Source: Candidatus Omnitrophota bacterium | GTDB lineage: Bacteria; Omnitrophota; Koll11; Zapsychrales; Zapsychraceae | Assembly (NCBI GenBank): GCA_023140095.1 | Contig: JAGLMJ010000009.1 | Coordinates: 1 to 18,621 of the forward strand | Length of the DNA: 18,621 bases | Direction of reading: 5' to 3' | Shown here: positions 1-5,228 of the stretch, piece by piece | Layout of the letters: each line of letters starts with the position of its first letter | Position numbering within the stretch: the first letter of the stretch is position 1 | Program-made: the position numbers and the translations under genes | Notes under the pieces: generated by a model | What the model saw: the letters and a program-made list of their open reading frames with translations, nothing else | Told to the model about the DNA's origin: nothing | Databases searched by the model: none

Positions 1-642
1 GCTCTTGGCACAGGGTAGTTCACAAATGCTGGAGAAGAATGGCGGACTAAAGGAAAGTCAGAAAAAGTCAACGTCCATGATTTTCCAGATAAGAATAAAG
101 GCAAAGCGATTCCCTATGGAGTTTATGATCTGAAACGAAATGTTGGTTGGGTCAGTGTTGGAATCGATCATGATACAGCTGCATTTGCCGTTGAGACTAT
201 TAGACGATGGTGGCGTCGACTGGGACAAAAAACTTATCCTGATGCCAGCTCTTTGATGATTACCGCTGATAGCGGTGGTAGCAATAGTTCTCGTACTCGC
301 CTCTGGAAATGGGAATTGCAAAAGTTGGCTAATCAGATTGGGATGACGATTACCGTCTGTCATTTTCCTCCGGGGACTAGCAGATGGAATAAGATTGAAC
401 ATCGACTCTTTTCGTTCATCTCCAAGAATTGGCGTGGTCAACCTCTTTTGACTCATGCCGCTATTGTTAATCTCATTGCGGCTACCAAGACTGATGCTGG
501 ATTGAAAGTTCATTGTGTTTTGGATACAAAAAAATACCCAAAGGCGGTTAAACCGACAGCAGAACAAATGGCCAGAATCAATTTCAAACCCAATAAGTTC
601 TATGGCGATTGGAATTATTCTGTTATCCCCGACAAGAAATAG
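1..642 (+). pseudogene. ISAzo13-type transposase, C-terminal part, with in-frame stop
   Basis: This is the C-terminal half of a DDE transposase of the ISAzo13 (Rhodopirellula transposase) type, which cuts and joins DNA at IS ends. The reading frame is open from 19 to the TAG at 640-642, about 207 residues. Recognisable family blocks are VHDFPD, KAIPYGVYDL, GWVSVGIDHDTA, the ITADSGGSN block with a likely catalytic Asp, CHFPPGTSRWNKIEHRLFSFI with the likely catalytic Glu, and a final GDWNY. The first catalytic Asp would lie left of the window. In the same frame a TAG at 16-18 sits directly before FTNAGEEW, where the family normally reads through, so the copy is probably dead. An internal ATG at 253 is too late to be a real start. 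The right inverted repeat probably lies between about 643 and 670, but the left end is missing so it cannot be fixed. Confidence 0.8.
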
Positions 643-1130
643 GGAAGTCATTTCTTTACGGAGCCTTAGGTGGGCCGTTGGTCGGCAACAGTGATCCGAA
701 GTTTGCGGGTCTTGCAACACAGGTTATTTGGGATAATGTTGATAAGAAAATTATCTCCGAGAGATCGGGAAATAAAGAATACCTCAGCGAGCTAGGCCAA
801 GCAGGTGCTACGCTTCCTGAACGGGTCAATAAAGACGAGGATTTCTTGAGACATCCAGATGCCCGGCGTTTGCTCAAGACGTTTGGCGAGTTGGCTCAAC
901 AGGTGCAGGATTATTTTGACGGCCATGCCCAGGAATTGGAAATGGCCTTGACCTATGATGAGGAACAAAAGCTGTGGACCATTCATATTTTACAAACGAG
1001 CTTTTTGGAACCGGCTCGCAAAGACTCGTACTGGGCAATGCTGAGTAGAACTTCATCACCAGTGAATCAAATACAAGAGACTGCCGCGTCATCACCGGGC
1101 GGTATTGACCTCAACCCAAATAATTCTCTA
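643..1130 (+). pseudogene. Chromosomal gene fragment of unknown function, left of the IS200-like insertion
   Basis: An open frame continues from the end of the ISAzo13-type transposase to 1178, but its last part (from about 1131) is IS sequence. The protein is not one I recognise. It has an acidic helical stretch, a TYDEEQKLWTIHILQ segment and an SSPGGIDLNPNN stretch just before the break. The GGIDLNP motif resembles the conserved tail of large Omnitrophota proteins (recall, not checked). The natural 5' end is lost, probably to the ISAzo13 insertion. The frame matches that of the 3' piece at 1866-2063, so both pieces were one gene. Interrupted on both sides, it is unlikely to give a working product. 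Confidence 0.55.
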
Positions 1131-1137
1131 GCTAAAC

Positions 1138-1154
1138 CCCCGGCTATGCCGGGG
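1138..1154 (+). repeat. Left-end hairpin of the IS200-like element
   Basis: CCCCGGC (1138-1144) and GCCGGGG (1148-1154) form a perfect 7-bp stem with a TAT loop. The AAA at 1134-1136 lies at its 5' foot, where IS200/IS605 elements carry guide bases. The core GGCTATGCCG (1142-1151) is repeated at 1166-1175. Confidence 0.75.
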
Positions 1155-1192
1155 AGAATCGCAAAGGCTATGCCGTAGTATTTGACAAAAAA

Positions 1193-1254
1193 GGCTCCCT
1201 TCGTAAAAATGGTCGGCAAAAGAAGCTGTTCCAAAGCCGACAACGAAAGGAGCC
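1193..1254 (+). promoter_or_regulatory. Leader hairpin burying the tnpA ribosome binding site
   Basis: GGCTCCCTTCGT (1193-1204) pairs with ACGAAAGGAGCC (1243-1254), with one mismatch. Inside it GTCGGC (1212-1217) pairs with GCCGAC (1236-1241). The right arm contains the AGGAG ribosome binding site (1248-1252) of tnpA, whose ATG is at 1260. IS200 of enteric bacteria is known to keep transposase expression low by such an RBS-sequestering leader hairpin. The same logic is visible here. The role in this element is inferred. Confidence 0.7.
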
Positions 1255-1259
1255 TAAAG

Positions 1260-1709
1260 ATGAAAAGTAGTTTAACACATACGGCTTGGGAATGTAAATA
1301 TCATGTTGTTTGGATTCCGAAGAAACGCCAGAAAGTATTGTATGGAAAATTACAGAAAGAGGTTGGATCGATACTGGGAAAGCTCTGTCAGTATAAAGGG
1401 GTGGAAGTAATAGAGGGGAAAGTTTGTGCAGATCACGTGCATGCGTGTTTATCAATACCACCGAAGTTTGCAGTTTCGACAATAGTAGGGTACTTGAAAG
1501 GTAAGAGTACAATGATGGTGTTTGAGAAGTACAGCAATCTAAAGAAGAATTTTAGAGGGCACAAGTTTTGGGCACGAGGGTATTATGTTAGCACCGTTGG
1601 GCATGATGAAGGAAAGGTGCGAAAATACATTCGAGATCAGGAGATGAATGAGGATCTTGGGGAAGGTCAAAGCGGTGGAAGTAATCCCTTTGAGGGAAGC
1701 CAGTGGTAA
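1260..1709 (+). CDS. tnpA: IS200-type transposase TnpA (Y1 HUH family)
   Basis: A 149-residue transposase that cuts and rejoins single-stranded DNA at the element's hairpin ends through a tyrosine-DNA link. The N-terminus has the typical WECKYHVVWIPKKR block. The metal-binding HUH motif is HVH in ADHVHACLSIPP. LKGKSTMM follows, then the GHKFWARGYYVSTVG block and the catalytic-Tyr helix with KYIRDQE. Length agrees with IS200 TnpA (about 150). I chose ATG 1260 because AAAGGAG lies just upstream and homologues begin here; the open frame reaches back to 1182 but through IS leader. All key residues are present, so the element may still be active. Translation is probably held down by the leader hairpin. 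Confidence 0.92.
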   Translation: MKSSLTHTAWECKYHVVWIPKKRQKVLYGKLQKEVGSILGKLCQYKGVEVIEGKVCADHVHACLSIPPKFAVSTIVGYLKGKSTMMVFEKYSNLKKNFRGHKFWARGYYVSTVGHDEGKVRKYIRDQEMNEDLGEGQSGGSNPFEGSQW

Positions 1710-1812
1710 ATGCAGAAATGATCACATTAAAATGATGAAAGAATTTTGGAGCAGCTTCGATATTAAGTGAGGCACAATAAATTGAAAGGCTCCCTTTAGG
1801 GGCGCAAGTAAG

Positions 1813-1831
1813 AGAGCCCTTATAGGGCTTT
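1813..1831 (+). terminator. Possible terminator after tnpA
   Basis: AGCCCT (1815-1820) and AGGGCT (1824-1829) form a 6-bp stem with a TAT loop, extended by a G-U and an A-U pair at the base. Only three T follow, so termination would be weak. It could instead be part of the IS right-end structure. Confidence 0.35.
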
Positions 1832-1837
1832 AACCAA

Positions 1838-1858
1838 ACCACCAGCTTTTCTGGTGGT
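1838..1858 (+). repeat. Right-end hairpin of the IS200-like element
   Basis: ACCACCAG (1838-1845) and CTGGTGGT (1851-1858) form a perfect 8-bp stem with a CTTTT loop. It lies about 7 bases from the point where the host frame resumes, as expected for the right-end recognition hairpin of an IS200/IS605 element. Confidence 0.75.
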
Positions 1859-1865
1859 CATGAGT

Positions 1866-2063
1866 TTAGACCTTCAAACGCAAGGGCATGAAATAGAATT
1901 CAATATGCCCTTCGATGCCCAAACGATTATGAACTCCCCCATTGACGGTCTTGCCCCTGTCATCATTCAAATCGTTCCTGCCAATTTACCGCTTTTGCTC
2001 GGTAACAGTGAGCAAGGAGATGAAAACAAATTTTGGGACACAATACTTAATTCCGTCGAATAA
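1866..2063 (+). pseudogene. 3' piece of the interrupted chromosomal gene (conserved tail)
   Basis: This is the C-terminal continuation of the gene broken by the IS200-like element. It reads LDLQTQGHEIEFNMPFD, then PIDGLAPVIIQIVP and NLPLLLG, and ends at TAA 2061-2063. Joined to the left piece it gives GGIDLNPNNSLDLQTQG without a frame change. I recall similar tails in unrelated large proteins of Omnitrophota, which would make it a shared C-terminal module of unknown role; this needs a search. The last residues (KFWDTILNSVE) are encoded inside the left arm of a palindrome (2035-2052), so a small repeat may have replaced the native end. A GTG at 1854 could start a short product, but it lies in the IS hairpin and has no convincing ribosome binding site. 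Confidence 0.6.
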
Positions 2064-2085
2064 TGATAATTAAGTAATGTGTCCC
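2035..2085. repeat. Near-perfect 18-bp palindrome, REP- or MITE-like
   Basis: GGGACACAATACTTAATT (2035-2052) is the reverse complement of 2068-2085 at 17 of 18 positions, around a 15-base centre. It spans the stop codon of the gene fragment. It is not followed directly by a T run, so it is not a typical terminator. The arms resemble palindromes I recall beside REP-associated tyrosine transposases (inference). Confidence 0.7.
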
Positions 2086-2105
2086 GGTAGAATTCCGGTA
2101 GAATT
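2084..2105. repeat. Tandem 11-mer, two copies
   Basis: CCGGTAGAATT at 2084-2094 is repeated exactly at 2095-2105, directly after (and overlapping by two bases) the palindrome at 2035-2085. It may be part of the same small repeat element. Confidence 0.8.
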
Positions 2106-2129
2106 TTTGTCTGTTAGGGGAAGTTTTGT

Positions 2130-2158
2130 TTGACCATAGGCATAAGATTAATTAGAAT
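2130..2158 (+). promoter_or_regulatory. Sigma70-like promoter of the DUF2059 gene
   Basis: TTGACC (2130-2135) and TAGAAT (2153-2158) are separated by exactly 17 bases. Transcription would start near 2165, about 30 bases before the ATG at 2196. Confidence 0.6.
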
Positions 2159-2195
2159 AAAGCATTATATACCGGGATATTAAAAAGGATCAACC

Positions 2196-2771
2196 ATGAA
2201 ATCAAAAAAGTTTATTTTTCTTGCTGCATTTATGCTGGTGGCCTCTTTTTGCTCAATGAGTTCGGCAGAAACAATCTATTTAAAAGATGGAAGGGTTTTA
2301 AGAGAGAAGATCGTTGAGAGAAAATCCTACTATATTATTACCAAGGTGGGGAGAGTTTTCAATAAATATTATTTAGGCCAGATCGATCGTATTGAGGAAG
2401 AGACATTAGTGGATGATATGGATGTCGATCGGCTTGAAGCGGAAGGCGTGTCGATCGATAAGGCAAAGTTAATAGTGGTTTTTATCAATGTCAGCGGCGT
2501 TCGTCGGGTCATGGAAGAAAATCTCAAACAAGTGCTCAATGGTGTTCCGGAGGAACAAAGGGGACTTTATGCAAAATTATTTAACGTTGATGAGATTATC
2601 GAGCGCTTAGTTCCTCTTTACGATAAATATTATACTGAGAAAGAACTTTGGGATATTGTTGAATTCTATGAAAGTCCCGCCGGAAAGAAAATCCTTGAAG
2701 TTACACCGGAGATCATGAAGGAATCCATCGGTGTAAGTCTTAAGTATTTTGAGGAAAAAACGGCACCTTAA
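2196..2771 (+). CDS. Secreted DUF2059-type protein
   Basis: A 191-residue protein, probably exported. The first 24 or so residues form a signal peptide: MKSKK, a hydrophobic core, then a likely cleavage site after SSA. There is no lipobox. Residues 27-70 (IYLKDGRVLREKIVERKS and onward) form a small beta-rich segment of the kind often seen after signal peptides in envelope proteins. The C-terminal half, roughly 110-185, matches DUF2059: LVPLYDKYYTEKELWDIVEFYESP, then GKKILEVTPEIMKES. The function of DUF2059 proteins is not established. The start is supported by AAGGAT at 2185-2190. The gene has its own promoter and is separated from the purine genes by 339 bp, so it is probably transcribed alone. 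Confidence 0.75.
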   Translation: MKSKKFIFLAAFMLVASFCSMSSAETIYLKDGRVLREKIVERKSYYIITKVGRVFNKYYLGQIDRIEEETLVDDMDVDRLEAEGVSIDKAKLIVVFINVSGVRRVMEENLKQVLNGVPEEQRGLYAKLFNVDEIIERLVPLYDKYYTEKELWDIVEFYESPAGKKILEVTPEIMKESIGVSLKYFEEKTAP

Positions 2772-2923
2772 TATTCGTTTCTTTCCGGGAAAAGGTAGTG
2801 TTTATTCTCAAAAAGAAGCGATTCCTGCCTTGCGATGCACAATTTATTCAGATTATAACCTAATGCATGACAGTGCTTTATGTAAAATTAACCAAAAAAG
2901 CGCCGGTTTTTATGTAATTCTAT

Positions 2924-2952
2924 TTGACCTTAAAAATTTTCTCTGATATATT
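2924..2952 (+). promoter_or_regulatory. Sigma70-like promoter of the purine operon
   Basis: TTGACC (2924-2929) and TATATT (2947-2952) with exactly 17 bases between them. Transcription would begin near 2959, leaving a leader of about 150 nt before purB. The -35 hexamer is the same as that of the promoter at 2130. Confidence 0.65.
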
Positions 2953-2972
2953 AACTGGGTTCATGATCTTTG

Positions 2973-3088
2973 TAACAAGTTATCCCACAGCAACTTATTA
3001 TCTTGCAGTTTAGAAAATCATAGCCAAATGCGCGCGAATGGTTTTCTTTCCCCTTAATCAATATTTTACGAAAGTAAACAGAACCATT
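2973..3088 (+). promoter_or_regulatory. Possible structured leader RNA before purB
   Basis: Two stem-loops can be drawn. The first pairs TAACAAGTT (2973-2981) with AACTTATTA (2992-3000), 8 of 9 pairs and a 10-base loop. The second pairs AATGGTT (3037-3043) with AACCATT (3082-3088), with an inner CTTTC/GAAAG helix (3046-3050 and 3070-3074). The second ends 7 bases before the AAAGGAG ribosome binding site (3096-3102). Stems are AT-rich, so regulation is only a possibility. Confidence 0.3.
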
Positions 3089-3110
3089 ATTAATCAAAGG
3101 AGTTAGGCAA

Positions 3111-4406
3111 ATGATCGACCGCTATACACTATCGAAGATGGGGAATATCTGGTCCGAAAAGCATAAGATGGAAATTATGCTTAAAATCGAAATTCTTGCT
3201 TGCGAGGCTATGTGCAAGCTGGGAACCATTCCTAAGAAGTCCATGGAGAAGATCAAAAAGAACGCGAAGTTCGATATTGACGAGGTCAAAAGATTAGAAG
3301 AAAAAACGAAGCATGATATCGTCGCGTTCATCAACAATGTCGGAAAGTCTATCGGCGCTGAAGCGCGGTATCTTCATATGGGCCTGACCTCGTCGGACCT
3401 CTTGGATACAGCCCTTTCTGTTCAATGCGTCGAAGCCAGCGACCTTCTTCTTGCGGATGTGAAAAAGATGCTGCTGGTCTTGAAGCAGAAGGCCAAGAAA
3501 TATAAAGACACGCCCTGCATCGCCCGGACGCACGGTGTTCATGCCGAGCCGATGACCTTTGGTTTAAAACTGGCTGTATGGTATGACGAGATGAAGCGCA
3601 ATGAAGAGCGCATGGAGAAGGCTAAGGAGATGATGAGTTTCGGAAAGCTGTCCGGCTCCGTCGGGACATATGCGAATATTGACCCGTTTGTCGAAGAATA
3701 TGTTTGTGAAAAACTGCACCTGAAACCGGCGAACATCGCGACCCAGATCATCCAAAGAGACCACCATTGCCAGTTCGTTTCAACGATCGCTCTTATCGGA
3801 TCGACCTTAAACAAGATCGCGACAGAGATCCGTTTATTGCAGAAAACCGAAGTTTTGGAAGTCGAGGAGCCGTTCTTCAAAGGGCAGATAGGGTCTTCGG
3901 CCATGCCGCATAAACGTAATCCTGTTGCCTGCGAGCGCGTTTCAGGATTATCCCGCATATTACGGGCTAATGCCCAGGCCGCTTACGAGAATATTTGTCT
4001 TTGGCACGAGCGTGATATCAGCCACTCATCGGTCGAACGCATTATTCTTCCCGATAGTGCTGTTGCGCTTAATTACATGTTCCATAAGATTATTCCTATT
4101 CTCGACGGACTCTTGGTCTATCCGAAGAATATGATCACCAGCCTTAGCAAAACCAAAGGCCTTATTTATTCGCAGAGAGTTTTGCTTGAACTCATGAAAA
4201 AAGGTTTAGCGCGTGAGGCGGCTTACGAAATTATTCAGCGTTGCGCCATGCAGGTTTGGCAGGAGACATCTGATTTCAAGGATATCCTTAACCGTGACCG
4301 TAAGGTGAGAAAATATTTGAAGGCAAGTCAAATTGAGGCCTGTTTCGATATTAAATACTACACGCGCCACACCGATATGATCTTTAAGCGGGTAGGGCTA
4401 AAATAG
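3111..4406 (+). CDS. purB: Adenylosuccinate lyase
   Basis: PurB, 431 residues, the usual bacterial length. It removes fumarate from SAICAR in IMP synthesis and from adenylosuccinate in AMP synthesis. It belongs to the fumarase/aspartase superfamily and acts as a homotetramer in the cytosol. The signature GSSAMPHKRNP lies at 261-271 with the catalytic Ser262. His68 (TKHD), His89 and His141 (ARTHG) fall at the positions known from the Bacillus subtilis enzyme. TSSD (93-96) binds substrate. The usual RDRH block reads RDHH (217-220), a small deviation. The start ATG has a strong AAAGGAG eight bases upstream. This is the first gene of the purine operon, behind the promoter at 2924. Confidence 0.97.
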   Translation: MIDRYTLSKMGNIWSEKHKMEIMLKIEILACEAMCKLGTIPKKSMEKIKKNAKFDIDEVKRLEEKTKHDIVAFINNVGKSIGAEARYLHMGLTSSDLLDTALSVQCVEASDLLLADVKKMLLVLKQKAKKYKDTPCIARTHGVHAEPMTFGLKLAVWYDEMKRNEERMEKAKEMMSFGKLSGSVGTYANIDPFVEEYVCEKLHLKPANIATQIIQRDHHCQFVSTIALIGSTLNKIATEIRLLQKTEVLEVEEPFFKGQIGSSAMPHKRNPVACERVSGLSRILRANAQAAYENICLWHERDISHSSVERIILPDSAVALNYMFHKIIPILDGLLVYPKNMITSLSKTKGLIYSQRVLLELMKKGLAREAAYEIIQRCAMQVWQETSDFKDILNRDRKVRKYLKASQIEACFDIKYYTRHTDMIFKRVGLK

Positions 4407-4439
4407 GATTTATGCCGGCTGATGATAAAGGGAACCTTT

Positions 4440-5144
4440 ATGGAAAAAAGAGAACGGATTTATGAAGGAAAGGCCAAGATCGTTTATAATACCGACGATC
4501 CTGATCTGATCATTCAATATTTCAAGGATGATACCACCGCGTTCAATGCCGCGAAGCGGGGAACGGTGATGAATAAGGGTATTATTAACAATGGGATCTC
4601 AACCAAGGTCTTTGAATTCTTAAATTCCGAAGGAATCCCGACGCATTATGAGCGGCGCCTCGGAGACCGGGAAATGCTGATCAAAAGGGCTAAGATCGTG
4701 CCGATCGAGGTGATCGTGCGTAATAAAGCCGCGGGGTCAATCTGCCGTATCCTCGGGCTTGAAGAAGGGATGAAACTAACTCCTCCTGTTCTGGAGTTTT
4801 GCTATAAAAAGGATGATCTCAATGATCCTCTGATCAATGAGCAGCATATTTGCGCTCTTAACTTGGCCAGCGACGAAGAAGTTCAGACCATGAAACGCTA
4901 CACGTTGAGGATCAACGAATTAATGAGCAAATTTTTTGCGAATTCAAATCTCGAATTGATCGATTTTAAACTGGAATTTGGAAGATATAAAGGCGAAATT
5001 GTTTTAGCCGATGAAATCTCTCCGGACACCTGCCGGTTGTGGGAGATCGGAACGGGCAAGAAGTTCGATAAGGACCGTTTCCGGCACGATATGGGAGATA
5101 TCGAGGAAGCCTACCAGGAAGTTTTGAGTAGAGTCAGTAAATAG
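4440..5144 (+). CDS. purC: SAICAR synthetase
   Basis: PurC, 234 residues. It joins aspartate to CAIR with ATP to make SAICAR, the step before PurB. The N-terminus EGKAKIVY is the ATP-binding glycine-rich block. VRNKAAGS, LIDFKLEFG and ISPDTCRLW are the SAICAR synthetase signatures. I chose ATG 4440 because AAGGGA (4428-4433) is correctly spaced for it and homologues start with K/R-x-x-x-Y-E-G-K-A-K; an in-frame ATG at 4422 lacks a ribosome binding site. It follows purB after 33 bases and is surely cotranscribed. Confidence 0.96.
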   Translation: MEKRERIYEGKAKIVYNTDDPDLIIQYFKDDTTAFNAAKRGTVMNKGIINNGISTKVFEFLNSEGIPTHYERRLGDREMLIKRAKIVPIEVIVRNKAAGSICRILGLEEGMKLTPPVLEFCYKKDDLNDPLINEQHICALNLASDEEVQTMKRYTLRINELMSKFFANSNLELIDFKLEFGRYKGEIVLADEISPDTCRLWEIGTGKKFDKDRFRHDMGDIEEAYQEVLSRVSK

Positions 5145-5228
5145 TTGTGAGGCGCAGGCTGTAATATTGAAAATTCATGACCTGTCCTTACATACAGATT
5201 TCTTACCACTAATCTTGCTCCACTATTC

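Larger units (their letters stand above)
1131..1865 (+). mobile_element. IS200-like insertion sequence (IS200/IS605 family), about 735 bp
   Basis: The element carries a single Y1 HUH transposase gene and no tnpB. It has a hairpin near the left end (1138-1154) and another near the right end (1838-1858), as expected for single-strand transposition by the IS200/IS605 family, which makes no target duplication. Limits are set by the host frame: NPNN-S-L at 1119-1130 joins to L-D-L-Q-T-Q-G from 1866. Either end may be off by up to about 6 bases, because CTAG on the left and TTAG on the right are ambiguous. Both host pieces are in the same frame, so the insertion is clean. Confidence 0.8.
2772..3110. 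other. Intergenic region with promoter and leader of the purine operon
   Basis: No convincing gene lies in these 339 bases. A frame from 2749 to 2946 overlaps the end of the DUF2059 gene but has no ribosome binding site and an ordinary random composition. The stretch holds a strong promoter (2924-2952) and an untranslated leader with two possible stem-loops. I see no tRNA and no purine riboswitch core. AAAAAGCGCCGGTTTTT near 2895-2911 does not form a good terminator stem. Confidence 0.6.

Noticed and set aside
58..720. 220-residue open frame on the minus strand
   Set aside because: It lies opposite the ISAzo13-type transposase, which has clear family motifs; the reverse product has no recognisable features.
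2895..2911. AAAAAGCGCCGGTTTTT as a terminator
   Set aside because: The A and T runs can pair, but the GC centre does not form a proper stem.
2749..2946. Small open frame after the DUF2059 gene
   Set aside because: It overlaps the end of that gene, has no ribosome binding site, and runs into the promoter at 2924.
2959..3110. Purine riboswitch in the purB leader
   Set aside because: I could not find the conserved junction bases or the paired loop arrangement of the purine aptamer.
5166..5190. Internal promoter before purL
   Set aside because: TTGAAA is present, but no hexamer at 16-18 bases resembles TATAAT.
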